A stretch of DNA of 64,000 bases from Siderastrea siderea (taxonomy: Eukaryota; Cnidaria; Anthozoa; Scleractinia; Rhizangiidae). The notes under the pieces are model-generated. The model worked only from the letters and a program-made list of their open reading frames with translations. It searched no databases and was not told the DNA's origin. The DNA is taken from positions 56,085,265-56,149,264 of the forward strand of contig OZ034967.1 in the NCBI GenBank assembly GCA_964030785.1, written 5' to 3'. A program made the position numbers and the translations under genes. Shown piece after piece: positions 10,689 to 22,518 of this stretch. The first letter of the stretch is position 1. Each line of letters starts with the position of its first letter.

Positions 10689-10784
10689 TTCAACATTGCT
10701 GATCCTGATCTACACCAAGATCCGGCTTCACCTCGCTACTGTTTGTCCAAGTGGTCCTTGCATCGAGTTACCTAAATCCATGAA

Positions 10785-10868
10785 CCCTGGCAGCAAGGAA
10801 CATGGTGGAAGATGTGGTACCAGTGGGAAATGTAACATCAGATCCACGGGTTCTGTACAATGACAGAC
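10785..10868 (+). pseudogene. LINE-like relic, right part (after the Penelope insertion)
   Basis: Directly after the right TAAATCCATGAA string the frame reads VEDVVPVGNVTSDPRVLYN and ends with LLLEEPGGL before TAA. The left part ends in a similar-looking tail. I infer that this is the last part of the host relic interrupted by the Penelope-like element. The family is not recognised from these residues. Confidence 0.35.
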
Positions 10869-11159
10869 CCCTCCTCCTAGAAGAACCTGGTGGTCTGTAA
10901 GTAGAATGGAGTCTGCAGGCATTGAATTTGGATATGGAGCTAAACAGCACACGAGAGGAACTGCAATGCGGATAAGCACTCAACAAATCCTTGGGAGTGA
11001 TATCAATGCCGACACTGAAAGAAATACTCAGGGCAGGATGGTCTTAGAACTAGATCCTGTGACGTTGACCAGAACCAGAACCAGAACCGGTTTTGTACTT
11101 GTACAAAACGTGGAATGGAGTGAATTCAGTTAAAAGAAATGCAGTGGCAAACCAGATTT

Positions 11160-11265
11160 CAAACCAGGAAGGTGGCTCTAACTTTTGAGTCTATGGACTA
11201 AATCCTAAATTGTGACGATTTTTATTTGATGAAAGCTATTGAGCAGTTCTTTCCTGTGATCTGTA
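11160..11265 (+). repeat. dispersed repeat, single diverged unit
   Basis: GGTGGCTCTAACTTTTGAGT, ATGGACTAAATCCTAAATTGTG and GATGAAAGCTATTGAGCAG follow the order of the 5820-6096 family. Confidence 0.5.
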
Positions 11266-14200
11266 TGTGCAAAGACTGCCAAAATTTACTCAAATTTAAA
11301 TTTACATGGTGAGAAATGGCCCCTAATTTCTACCTGGTAAGTTTAAAACTAGCTTGCAATCGTCTGCGAATTATGGGACGGGATGTCTTGGGCGCGCGAG
11401 ACTCTCGCCTGTGGCTCACGTGCAGCGTATAATTTACAAACATCTGTCAGCAGCCCATAGTTTTGGACTCCTGCGCCTGTTAATTAGGCTTGTTTAAGCT
11501 AGTTTTACAATTGTATCACGGAAATTTAAGTTTTACTAGCTCCACTGTTACTGTAATTTCAACAACAAAGCGTTAAGTACCTGAAAACTTTTCCTCACAG
11601 CTGAGTTTTGTCCTAAGAACGGTGGAGGACACTGGCAACTATAACTGTCCTGTTCGTACAATGGAACACACATGTTCCGCCATTACCACACGGTGCCTTG
11701 TCACATGGGCTCTACCACATGAAACGAGAACATTTCAATTAAGACTTTTGCTCTGATTTTTTAAGGAGCGGATGACTTTATTATGTGGACAAAGCCTTAT
11801 CCAATGAATAGTGTTTGTTGGTTGGTACATATGTTTTTTTTTCATTGAATAGATATATCCATTTATTAAAAACTGGACTAGGTATATTGGATTTCTGAAC
11901 GGAGCTAGGCCATCAGATCATATACCTGCTGCGACCAAATATGGCCAATGAACACTCAACAACAAAATGAACAAAGTGAGCTGAAAGTGTTTTTCCTCGC
12001 GAGCAACCCGGCGAGAAAAATGGACGAGAAAAATTACTTAGCGGCGAATTTAAATTAAACAGAAATTTTAACAGCGTCACCAACAAGCATCACCAACAGC
12101 GTGGTCTAACTGTCAGGTCATAAGTGTTGGAAGAAACTGTGCAGAAATAGAAATTTAAGCATCAAGAGTTGTGTTTACAATTAAGCTTAATTTCTTTCAT
12201 CGATGGTCACGTCGGTCATAAAAATTGAACAAACGGTAGGTTTTATCAGGAAGGCCCTCCACTTCAAAATATCAAGACAAGACATAAAATAAAACACAGT
12301 GAAATGAGGCAGGAGCATTTAATAAAAACTATCACACATTCATGGCGAGTTGGTGCGAAAATCATGAAGCAGTCTAAACATGCAAGTGCTAAACAAACTA
12401 CAGCTGAAAACTACCTAGAAGGAAGGAAGGGCGACATTTTTTTCGGCTTTAACATGCAAAATTGACATTGGTTTATCTGCACTCTTGTAGCTCTGTGTTC
12501 CAACAGGTCCAAATGCTAGTCAGATAGAAATTGGATGTCATGTAAACGGAGTTGAATCGCTTTTCCAGTTGCTTGAATGTTGTTTTTAGCATTCCGTCCG
12601 CAACCTCTAAACCGAGAACAACTGCATTTTGTGCTTTGCGTTTAACAAACTATGATGGCGAATTCTAATGTTTCCCGCAACAGTAATCTTGCTTCTGAGC
12701 TGCATAGAAATTATCTCTTCAAGTTCAAATTAGTTCTGTCTTCAGTTAGATCAAACACGCACATGATAGCTCCGTTGTGCGAACAGATTACAAACTTGTT
12801 CCGTTTCAACTCCAGCAGCTAATATGGTGAAATTGTACAGCTTCAATCCGCTTTGAACGATGATTACAACAATGTTTCAGGAAAAATCAAACATGTACCA
12901 TATTTCAGAGCCAATAATTAGGTTTTTTTTCCAAAACTTGTGCCACTTTGTTAACTTTCGTGCGGTTTTCATTGATTCATTTAGCTTTGCAATGAAATGC
13001 TGCAACACTTCACAAGGTTTTGGCGCCTTTTTCGTTCAGTCATGTGATCGATTCTTGTTTCCTTTTTAATCTCTTTTCCCATTTTTCCCGTTCTTTCTTA
13101 ATTTCTTTTTAATAGTGGTTAAGTTTTTAATAAAACAATTATTCTACTCAGGCTTGCTGGCGCCTCGCTACGCGCCTCGTTGGTTATCTATCATTTGATA
13201 TCCAGCGGGCCCTCGCAGAACAATTGTTAAATATCCGGATCCATTCACCGCACAACGATCTAAATTATCCGCTAGGTGGACAATAGGAGCAACAGGTAAC
13301 CAGTAGATCGTACACGACTAGCAGAAAGCAGTCCTAACATTGCGATCTGCATCTTAAAAACGACATTCAGTAAGAATCAAGCATTTTTTATTTTTTATTT
13401 ATTTTGTGCTCAGAAATAGGTATTAGTAAAACTAGAAGTCGTTTCCACCAAAGAGCTTTACTATCGTGTTAGGGATGTCAATTCCACAGAAACGAATTCT
13501 TGAAAATCCGTACTATAAACTTGCATCGCGCACAGGAAAAGGAAAAAGATATACACTTTCTATCAACAGAGCAAGTCTTTTTCATTAACTAGACGTCCTT
13601 AAACAACAGTAGTGGTATTTACTGAACACAAACAATTCAAAAACAGTTTTCTTGTCTTAAGCCTTTTTTATCGTTTGCTTTTGTTTTACTCGCGCTGTTG
13701 TGCTTGGGCACTAGAACTTTCTCACAGCAAGATTTTGTGAGAAAACTTTTGTCTTAATATCGTTGAAAAGGTTCTCCATCTCACCAAATGTTGAAATTCC
13801 CACGAAAACGTCAAGAATTAATAAAAATCGGACTGGTTACTAAAAACAACTGGTTTGTTCATATTATAAATAAACCAAAACCTTGTTGCATTATAGCCGA
13901 GATACTGCCACCCACTTTCTTCAAGAAAATTATGGCTGTACACAGGCTACTCAAATAACTATTCATATCAGTTTTCAGTAAAATGTTTTGCTATCTGAAA
14001 AATTGCAAACTTTGGTATTTACGTTATAGACGTGCTTCCTTCGTTAATATATTTTGACGCTCCTAGTGGAAAAAGTGTAACAATAAGGAACTCCAACAAG
14101 GAAGCTAATGATTTTGCCATCGAACAATTTTAAACTCAAATGCGTCCGTGTAGCTGTTGACTGTTTCTTTTGTGCCTCACTACAGTGAACTTGATCGGGC

Positions 14201-14573
14201 CTGAGCTTACTTTCGTTTCAGCTTAATTAATTATCTAGTTGGTCAGCCGCAGAAACGGAAGAAAATACTTAAACTATTGCTCTTATTGACTTGTACAATG
14301 TATAATAATCAGCTCCTTAATTATGTTGGATCTTCCCGTTGACCTACATCATTTGTAATAACATCCCTATGATGTAGAAAGCTTTAAAAGTGTAAAATAT
14401 GTTGAAGAATATTTTTGCTTCGAATAAGTAACCACAATTTCCTAACTAAAGTGTAATATCGTATTTCGCACTTTTAAATAATAATAGTTATTTATCAAGA
14501 ATAACTAGTTCAGTTCACGAAATATAATATGGAAGAATAAAAAGCGTATAAGAACTATCGATACCCACGTTAC
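11266..14573. other. noncoding stretch, no supportable gene
   Basis: AT-rich sequence with a single 69-codon plus ORF (12860-13069) that has no recognisable domain. A short GC-rich palindromic patch, GGCGCCTCGCTACGCGCC, at about 13151-13168 resembles the GCGCGCTACGCGCGC termini near 46.8 kb and may be a repeat end. Nothing else is supported. Confidence 0.5.
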
Positions 14574-14577
14574 TTAA

Positions 14578-14977
14578 GCCGGGTTTACACGGGCAATTTT
14601 TATGTGACAATTTTTATGTGGCAAATGTATTTGATCGTGCAGATGGCACAACAATTATTTGTCAACAGTTAAAAGTTAACTGTGCCAGCAATGACCTTGG
14701 ACAGCAGAGATACGCCAGCACAGTGCGCAGTGGGAGAGTGGGAGACTAGGGACCATATATGCTGTTGCAATATTTACCACATTTTATGTGGCAAGTCGTC
14801 TTCACGAGCAACTTTCGCATATGACAACTTTTACTTGTCACATAAAAGCTAACACGCCAGCTACCTAGCAAAGTTATTTGTCACATAAAAATTGGCCAAT
14901 TTTCCTTGCCTACACGAGCAAATGAAAGTTGTCAAAAAAAAAATTGTCATATAAAAATTGCTCGTGTAAAGTACCCT
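14578..14977. mobile_element. TTAA-flanked MITE, about 400 bp
   Basis: TTAA lies at 14574-14577 and 14978-14981. Just inside, the left end (GGGTTTACACGGGCAATTTT) and the reverse complement of the right end (GGGTACTTTACACGAGCAAT) match and stay similar through TATGTGACAATTTT versus TATATGACAATTTT. The inside holds further inverted ACAACTTT/AAAGTTGT and ATTTTTATGTGAC-type copies and no gene. TTAA targets are typical of piggyBac and Kolobok superfamilies, and I cannot choose between them. Confidence 0.75.
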
Positions 14978-14981
14978 TTAA

Positions 14982-15480
14982 CTGTCGGACGTACAAGAAG
15001 TGACGGGGGATGCCACCCTCTTCCTTCAGGGTAAGTTTACAACGAGGATTTACTCTATAATGCTGAAGCTTTAAGTAGCTGTTCATTTTCCCCTTGCGGG
15101 AGTTTTGATACGTCAACTTTGTGAACACAATCTCTGCCGTCGCCATGCCAACGTCATACTAAAAAAAAGGCCAAAAATCGTTATTTTTGACATATTTCTT
15201 TATTTTTCTATTTTTTAGAAATAAAATTGTACGATTTGTTTTATTTTACATGCCATAGGCCTTCTGGCTTGATTTTGTATCAATTTCCGTCTTCTTCTGA
15301 CTTTCTAAAGAATAGGTGAAATCCAAGATTACCGATACGAGATGGCGGCTCTAATGATGTCATACGACGTCACGACTTACAAAAATATGTAATCTTGTAA
15401 AGTAGGCTAAGGGCTTTCCAATCGGTACAAAATAATTTCGCTGTGCATAAATAGAACGAGAACCTCAGGGGGTTCCATCT
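14982..15480. other. noncoding
   Basis: A 78-codon minus ORF (14910-15146) overlaps the MITE end and has no domain. No other signal is seen. Confidence 0.4.
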
Positions 15481-15489
15481 CCTCGTACC

Positions 15490-15810
15490 TCGGTGGGGTA
15501 TTAATTTGCTTGCACGTAAGAGGGGGAGGGGGGGGTCTATGTTCCCTTGTTCTTTACAAAATTTTCCTTGTGTTCGTTCGCATGTTCCCTTAAAGTATTT
15601 CTTCGATTTTGGTGTTCCTTGTTCCCTAAAATATGCTTTTGTTCCTGTGTTCCCAGCGGTATATTCCTTTTGGTCCCATGTTTCCAATAAGCTAAGGGAC
15701 GGACCATTAGAAAAGTGATGGGGGGGGGGGGGTAGGGAAAAAAACAAAAAAAAATTCATGCAAGGGAAAATGTCCGAAAAAAAATTCATGCACAAGATGG
15801 GCCTCATTTT
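15490..15810 (-). repeat. interspersed repeat with GGGAACA motifs and a poly-G tract
   Basis: The minus-strand sequence (AGCATATTTTAGGGAACA, ACACCAAAATC, GAAATACTTT, AAGGAAAATTTT) is closely repeated on the plus strand at 39683-39805. The adjoining GGGACGGACCATTAGAAAAG plus poly-G segment (15693-15732) recurs in inverted orientation at about 18420-18465. Two AAAAAATTCATGCA motifs follow. A 145-codon minus ORF spans it, but given the repeat copies it is probably not a gene. Confidence 0.65.
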
Positions 15811-16008
15811 GATATGAAACCATAATTCTTTCCGCCAAAGTGCTCAAGTAGTGTCTCCAGTGTTTAAAAAACTGGAAATTTTCTGGGGCTCTGCCAGGAT
15901 GCTATAAAATATTGTTTTCATAATTAATATTTCTTTTGTCGGGAGGGGGATACCTTCGCCTGGAACAAATTTTTTGTTGTTTTAATAGTCATAGTCATAC
16001 AGTTGAAC

Positions 16009-16175
16009 CCCGTTATTTTGAACCGTCAGGGGAAACAAAAAAAGTTTGGAATAGTCGGAGTTCAAAATAACCGATAGTAAATGAGTGAAGGGCAAATCCA
16101 AGCCGAAGGGAAATTGGTTTAAGTTTGAAATAACGGGAAATTCAAAATAATTGGGTTCGAATAAGCGTAGTCTAT
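16009..16175. repeat. AT-rich inverted-repeat relic
   Basis: GTTATTTTGAAC near 16011 and its complement GTTCAAAATAAC near 16060 form a hairpin. Related TTGAAATAACGGG and TTCAAAATAATTGGGTTCG strings follow to about 16170. This looks like the end of a degenerate DNA transposon, which is inference. Confidence 0.4.
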
Positions 16176-16319
16176 TAAACTGTAAATTATTAACACACGA
16201 CAAGCTCAGGAGCTGAAGCTTGTTACAACGCTCTCGTGGAATAAAAAGGTCATTAATCACTTGTCAGGTAAAAATAAAAAGCAACAAACAATCACACCCA
16301 AATTCACTTTCTTTTATTT

Positions 16320-16800
16320 TCTTGGTGTTAAACATTGACAACAATTTTTAAATTAAATGTTTGCAACGATATCAAAACTTGAACAGCAACGTTTTTTAAT
16401 ATGATAATAAATTACAATCGGATACAATATTTAATCTTTTTGCATAAAACTGTTTATATTTTTAATAGGCTTTTATAAAATCGAAATTTGGAATTTTTTG
16501 TTAATTATTCTCTTCTGCCACTCAGTGAAAGGGTTAAACGCGAACAGCAACTGTCAACAATTTTTAAATGAATATGTACTCAATGATATAAAACTTGAAG
16601 TAAATATCGGGATGTATTCAATGATATAAAATTTGAAATAAATACATTGTATGTATACAATGATATATAAAAACTTCATTTGTATAGAGCTGTATATATA
16701 TTTTAGGCTTTTATAAAAAGAAATTTGGAATTTTTTGTAAATGTTTTACTTTGGCCACTCAAGGAGTGAAAGGGTGAAACATGAACAGCAACTGTCACCT
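16320..16800 (+). repeat. diverged tandem duplication, period about 240-270 bp
   Basis: The string order CTTTTATAAAA, GAAATTTGGAATTTTTTGT, CCACTCA, GTGAAAGGGT and GAACAGCAACTGTCA occurs twice (around 16470-16560 and 16705-16800). Short ATGATATAAAA direct repeats lie between. Noncoding. Confidence 0.6.
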
Positions 16801-18329
16801 CTTGACTATTAACTATATAAATTCATAACATTACTTCCTTCATCCTTGCAACAAGATATTACAAAACTCAAAAAAATCATTTTGGCTGATCATTACTGCG
16901 ATTCTGAAGGCAAGGAAGAATTCGATAACTATCCTGAAGATGGTATAGATTCATGGTTTTTCAACATAAACAGCAACCCTATACACCTAATATCTAAATA
17001 TAACCATGTATTAAATATCTAACTACATTTATTGTTAACAAATAAATACTGTCAAAGATGAACAATTAATCCAACATTTGTAAGTAATATTTCTTTCCGA
17101 ACTGGTCGACAGCAACATGGCATTTACAATGTAGACCTCAAAGTCTGGTTTCATCTGCAGACAATATATACCCAAACAACTATGAGTAACCCAATTGTTA
17201 GAATGCGCATATGCCAGCCTGTGAAGTTGTTTTTTTCCTTGGAGAACACAGAATACTCAACAGAGAGCTAGAATCACCTTCAATGACTGCACTGTTATCA
17301 GAAATAACGTCACAAGAATACTCTATTGTGTGGCTCCAAGAATTATCCAAACCTACCCCACGGAAGGGTTTTTTGCTTAGACCTCCCCCCCCCCCCACCC
17401 CTCTGGAAATTCAAATTAAACTTCATACATTTCATTAAGGTTTTTGGCTTTTGAGACCCCTCCCACCCCCAGGAATTTCCAATCCCTTCTGTGGGGGGAG
17501 TATGGACATTTTCTGGAACCACACATTAGAACCATACTTTAATTCATTGACTGTAATGAATACCAGAAGTGAGTAGCTGCAGGTCAGCCTTTATCTACGA
17601 TGATTCACCCCTGAATACACCATTTTCATTATGGCACTACTTTAAATACTACATCTACCAGAATTAACATCGGAAACCTCAAGCCTTTTGCTTTCTGATG
17701 CCAATAAGCACTACTGTTATTTCATAAGCACCGCTCAAATCACAAAATTTAAATTGATTAAAAAGGAAAAAAATGGAGAGGAACAGAAGAGGGCAAGGAC
17801 TAAGGAAATGCACCGGAAAGCCTTCCACTCCCAGTGGCTTCCTACTCTCCCACTGTGTCTACATCCTCAAAAAGTTGTTAAATTAAATTATAACCTTTAA
17901 CTTCCCAGCAAAGGGTTAGAAGGTACCTGTATGTATTTTATATCAAAAGTTTTAAAGGCAAATTTATGAGCTACGTTTTTGAAAAGAATTGTTTTTAAAT
18001 TAAGGAAATAACAGTGTATGTACTGTATATTTTATAAATTAATCTTTCTGGACACCGCTGTTTGTATCAAATCGTTTCATATGAATATGTCTTTTATAAA
18101 AAATCCATACATGGATATCAATAATATTACACAATTTTTCACTATAAATCGCTATTTACTTTTGAAACCTCCTTCAGTAAATTAAATTTTAAAGCGAACA
18201 TTATTAAAAAGTGTTTTGTAATAAAATAAACTTAAAAATGTAAAGTAACGTAACAGTACAAGCTATGTATTTAGTAAAACAAAGTTGCATTGTTTTTAAT
18301 TAATTCAATAGCAAATTGTGCATAAGGAA
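16801..18329. other. noncoding, no supportable gene
   Basis: The short ORFs at 17198-17438 and 17688-17900 are AT-rich or run through a poly-C tract (17387-17396), overlap on opposite strands and carry no domain. Nothing else is recognised. Confidence 0.45.
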
Positions 18330-18505
18330 AATATTTTCTCAAAAAAAAATTCATGCATAGGGCTGTGGCCAAAAAAAAATTCTTGCACAGGAAATGGGCC
18401 AAAAAAAATTTCTGGCAGGCTAAAAATCCCCCCCCCCAGCACTTTTCTAATGGTCCGTCCCTAATGACCATGTTCCCTTGTTCCCCAAAAGCCCTGGGAG
18501 GCCCT
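18330..18505 (-). repeat. interspersed repeat, inverted partner of 15.69-15.81 kb
   Basis: Contains AAAAAAAAATTCATGCA, AAAAAATTCTTGCA, a poly-C tract and then CACTTTTCTAATGGTCCGTC (complement of the 15.7-kb motif), followed by GTTCCCTTGTTCCCC. The inverted pair brackets about 2.5 kb. Confidence 0.6.
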
Positions 18506-18649
18506 TGTTATTAATTCGAGTAGAAATGGCGTATGAGAGGACTTGCTGACACCCAAAGCGTAAACAAGAAAGAAGTAGAACGACTTAACTTTATATTTAC
18601 GGCTTCACAAAGAAATAAGTCTTGTACTGACTCCTGTTTCATCCCAGGT

Positions 18650-18812
18650 AAAAATGTGAGGCAGGATCCCGCCAAACCCACCTGGGATCCCGTATTTATC
18701 CCATCCAGGATTCGGCCAATTTTAGGCGGGATTCCGGGTGGTATCCCGCCCGGGATTATGGAACGCCCCCAGGTGGGATCCCAGGTGGGATCCCGAGTGG
18801 GAACTGTAATGT
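18650..18812. repeat. GGGATCC/CAGGTGGGA palindromic repeat cluster, left
   Basis: Dense copies of GGATCCCGCC, CACCTGGGATCCCG, GGCGGGATTCCGGG and CCAGGTGGGATCCCAGGTGG in both orientations. The same motifs form a second cluster at 20190-20440. Confidence 0.75.
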
Positions 18813-20189
18813 AACTGCAAGCAAACCAGAGTAGAACTAACTATAAGCAAAGTGGAGTGCTTCTAAGCTAACATGACTTGTATACAAGGAAACCATAGTT
18901 CAATTCATAATAGCCTACTTTGCGTAAAAAATCATCTTGGCTCATAGACTCTCAAAAACTCGTTTCACTCATAAAACAGGGGACCTCAGCTTTATGACAT
19001 CAATATACACACGTATTTTGAGATTTGGCTTGAATTGATTATAACATAAATACATGTTTTCCTATGTTTTTAAAGTATTAAGCCTGTTCTTAGTATTCAG
19101 CTGCAGTATTCAAACAAGCCAGCTTTCACTTCAGTGATGGCTCAGTTGCTTCGATCAGCCTATTTCTAAATTCAAAACAGAAATTATGACTTACATTCTC
19201 GTTTCTCTTTCTCAGCAGTAATCAGAATCGTTTTTTCATCTTGTGCACTTCATTCAATGAGAATTCTTTGACAAAATCAATGAAAATCAAGCAGAACCAG
19301 ACATGTTTTGAATCTCACTATCCAGAAATGGCGCCCAAAAAACGGTTTTCTTTGTTTAAAACCGCTGACCAAAAGTTTCACTTATCAAACGAAATGAAGC
19401 ATTCTGGGACACAACAAACATGGCGGATCAATTTTGTCGTGACTCGATTTTCCAAAGAGAAACACAGCATTTTACTCACTTTATAGCCTTCTTTATGGCT
19501 ATATAGCGACCTAAAATTGTCTTTACATACTCATGGTAGTTCCAGCCAAACCTATTTCAGCAGATCAATGTGGAAAAGTTGGATTTTCACTGCTAAAACA
19601 ATGAAGACGTTTTCTACAGTGCATACATGTATGTTGAGTTTGTCCTGGCTTGCTTTCGCTTATACCAGAGTGTATTTTTCTTTTTAGTTCCTGATATATT
19701 AAACAGGTAAAGAGATGTCCATAATTAAAATTAGTGAAGATAAATTTTAGCTGTGGAAACGTTTCTGTCACGTGTTAAATATGATGCAGTACTGAAAATT
19801 TTTATCTGCATATTTGGTTTTATTGTAGTACGTATTTTGGAAAGAATGTTAACTTAATAGGTTATAATTTGAATAGTAAAGTTTACTCGAAATTGCACTC
19901 GTCCTGTTTTGTCTTGTTCTGGCTTTGAGCAGACTTCAGCATTTTTTCCTGATAATAAGCGTTTTCAATTAACCTTCATTTAATGCTAAACTTTATACAT
20001 GCAGTTAAACTGCGTCTGCATGAGTCCATTTCTGAGAATCTAAGCTACCACCAGAGGCCGTATATTTTATTAATTGAAGGGAATTTAATTCCGAGATCAA
20101 TGATAAGTTTTCAGTTGCTATAACCAGTCATATTATGAAGCGTATAGGCTTGGTGGAATATTCTATGTGAAATCCATTTGTCTCACATG
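18813..20189. other. interior between the two GGGATCC clusters, noncoding
   Basis: AT-rich. The ORFs 19241-19486 and 19565-19771 have no domain. This may be the body of an element ending in the flanking motif clusters, but no transposase or target duplication is seen. Confidence 0.4.
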
Positions 20190-20440
20190 TCACATCCCAG
20201 GTAGAATATATGGATCCCACCCTGATCCCAGGTGAAATCCCGCCATTCCCACCTGGGATCCCAGGTAGGATATGTGAATCCCGCATCTTACGCAGGATCC
20301 CAGGTGGGACTGCCTTTGCCTCCCAGGCGAGATTGGCGGGATCCCACCTCTCAAGGCGGAATCCCGCCATTCTCACCTGAAATCCCAGGTGGGATAGGCG
20401 GGATCCCACCTGGATCCCGCGTGCCTTTCTATCTGGGATA
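20190..20440. repeat. GGGATCC/CAGGTGGGA palindromic repeat cluster, right
   Basis: At least ten matches to CCCAGGTGGGAT, GGATCCCACC, GGCGGGATCCCAC and variants in both orientations. Translated ORFs here (W-D-P-A-N type) reflect the repeat only. Confidence 0.75.
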
Positions 20441-22345
20441 CTTTTTCTATTATTCTTTCGTCTATGTATTTTTAAAAATTGACTCTATAATTAACTTGAC
20501 ATTGACTTGCACGTTTACATGACGCTTACAGGACATTGCAGTTTATTTTACCAACGAAGCAGTACTTAATTTCCAGCGCCCAAATTTTTCAGGTGAATAA
20601 TATAACAATAAGCTTTCGTCTGCTTTCGATGTAATTCTAAGGCGTCATTTGACCTGTCAAAGTTGGCCTTCATTTTGGCTCTCACGGAGACATGCAAAAT
20701 TTCCTTTATTAAATGGCTGATAAAAAAGCGTGTCAAACAGAATTAACGATAACCTTCGATAAACTTTTTATTTGTGTTCATAGTGCAGTGATATTATTAT
20801 AGGTGTGCAAAGTTTGGTGTCGACTAAAAGTATTTTACGCTATCCCCTTTTTTTCTAAAGTTGCGTAACTATTTGGCCGTTTCGCCAAGGCGAAATTCTC
20901 TATCTGACCAAATGTTCAAGATTTTCTAAAATTCAGTCGAAAAAAAAATCGTTGAAACTTTTCAAAACTATTTCACAGAAAGAGATATTTCGGCGAAACA
21001 AAGAGAAACGAGTTTTCGTTCCTGATTTCCGACTCTCAATAAATACAGACATCCGCTCTGGCCAAAATGCTTTGGCTGGCCGTTCGAGAAGAAATATCAG
21101 CTTCCTACTTGTTTGATCACTGGATTGAAGAGCTCATTGGGTGATTCGTCTTTCTCGATTGTCAGGTTCCTTAAAGGGACTGTCATCTGTGACAGCGCTT
21201 TTAGACTTGTGCTCCTTTCAAAAACAAGCAAAAATGATGTAGTTTCAAGTACAAAAATTTTTGGGTCCTTTCAAGTTTCAATCTAGGTGCTCACCATGCG
21301 TATAGAGCAGTTTTCAAATGAGTGTCGTAAAACCAAAAGCAAAGTAATTACTCTGGCCAATCTCGAAGAACACAGACAATCTAGTGAACCAATCAAAACT
21401 CGAAGCAATACATGTAGCCGGCACGAAGCGCGGGAAAACGTGCGCAAGCGAGACACGATTGGTTTTGGTTTTAGTTCTGATTGGCTGAGAAAGTGGCGCG
21501 AGATTTTTAAACGAATCACTAAGCGTAGCAATGCAAAACCAAAGCAAACGCGAATTACCTTCGACGCTCAAGCGAAAATCGCTCTAATTGACGTACTAAT
21601 TATTTTAACTGTCAAGTTCATTTAAGCAAAAAAAAAGAAAGGCTAAGCCGCAAACATGTCTGCCGGTGCCGTCAACTAAAGCTGTGTCTTGTAATTTAGT
21701 TCGATTTCAGTGCTTCCCAAATGTCGTCATTCTGAATCAACTTGTTAATTAAATACCCTGAGAAATAGCGCGGAATATCGCCTGATACTTAGTCTACGAG
21801 GCTGTTAGCCGAGCGGGCTTAAATCAGACAATATTCCGCAAGAATGAGCAGGATAATTGTTTTATTATTCAATAGTGTCAACGAAAATATTTTGCAGCTT
21901 AAAATATTGTGCTTATGTAGCGCCCTTCAAGACATCGGTCGAATATCTGTTACGTGCAGATGACCGTTAACAGTGACTATCTGATCATAAATGGACATCG
22001 TGTTCGTTGAATAACGATTGTCAATATTCTGCCGATTCAAACGGTTGGGAAAAAGGGCCAAAGTGAAAAAGGGAAAAGGGGCCAAGTGTCTCACACATGT
22101 TGCTTCGAAAAACGGCGGTGATTAATGCTTCCGAGAAAAGCACAGAAAAATGTCGAAATGTCCCAAACATTGTTTAGAATCCTGGCTGTCATTAGTTACT
22201 TGTAAAAAGAAAACGAGTATAAAGCGAATCAAGTTGACTTTCCGCTAAAACTTCGAGCTTCCGCTCTGTAACTCACAAAGCATGCTCACGCTCAAAACAA
22301 GAAATATGAATACTATATTGGATTTACCCAAACAGCATCGAGCAT
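20441..22345. other. noncoding; includes the left part of a segmental duplication
   Basis: No supportable gene. A 112-codon plus ORF at 21287-21625 is matched by equally open minus frames and has no motif. From about 22030 to 22280 the sequence (GTGTCTCACA, ATGTTGCTTCGAA, AATCCTGGCTGT, AACTCACAAA) is a diverged duplicate of 28697-28910. Confidence 0.45.
22030..22280 (+). repeat. segmental duplicate A1 (pairs with 28697-28910)
   Basis: The order of TTGCTTCGAA, GGTGATTAA, CTGAGAAAAGC-like, ATGTCCCAAA, AATCCTGGCTGT, TACTTGTAAA and TAACTCACAAA is shared with the later copy. It belongs to the locus holding the pseudogene at 22734-23817. Confidence 0.7.
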
Positions 22346-22402
22346 ATGTAGGACTGATACTGTATATAACAATATTCATAAAGTGTCAAAAAATGTTACT
22401 TT

Positions 22403-22444
22403 TAACACAGACGTTTCGGGTGTATTACCCCTCATCAGTGTGAG
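22403..22444 (-). ncRNA. hammerhead ribozyme, type I, minimal
   Basis: On the minus strand the order is CACA, CTGATGA, stem II GGGT/ACCC with loop AATAC (one extra G), GAAA, a tiny stem III (AC/GT), cleavage trinucleotide GTC, then TGTG closing stem I with CACA. All conserved core positions are present. Expected cleavage is after the C of GTC. Confidence 0.82.
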
Positions 22445-22476
22445 AAACCGTTAATAACCGTTATCATTAAAGGTTT

Positions 22477-22518
22477 CTCACACTGATGAAGGGTAATACA
22501 CCCGAAACGTCTGTGTTA
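22477..22518 (+). ncRNA. hammerhead ribozyme, type I, minimal
   Basis: CACA, CTGATGA, stem II GGGT/ACCC (loop AATAC), GAAA, CGTC and TGTG give a full hammerhead core. Short stem III and simple loops match the minimal hammerheads described in terminal repeats of Penelope-like elements. It is the mirror copy of the minus-strand motif 35 bp away. Confidence 0.85.

Larger units (their letters stand above)
8236..10772 (-). mobile_element. Penelope-like retroelement, 5'-truncated, with inverted terminal copy
   Basis: The element encodes, on the minus strand, a Penelope-type reverse transcriptase (8961-10349) followed by a GIY-YIG endonuclease (8470-9039). Its 3' terminal region (about 8233-8575) is repeated in inverted orientation at 10353-10688, joined directly to the truncated N-terminus of the RT. 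Such inverted partial copies are a known property of Penelope-like elements, which form pseudo-LTRs. A 12-bp string, TAAATCCATGAA, occurs at 8224-8235 and 10773-10784 and fits a target-site duplication, although about 80 bp between the inverted copy and the right string are unexplained. The frame is broken between RT and endonuclease, so this copy is dead. Confidence 0.85.

Noticed and set aside
15370..15807. 145-codon minus ORF
   Set aside because: It lies across an interspersed repeat with copies at 39.7 kb and poly-G, and the protein has no domain.
20128..20522. Trp-Asp-Pro-rich ORFs on both strands
   Set aside because: Direct translation of GGGATCC/CAGGTGGGA repeats.
21283..21625. 112-codon plus ORF and 82-85-codon minus ORFs over the same bases
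   Set aside because: Open on both strands, no domain, no splice-site support. More likely part of a noncoding repeat.
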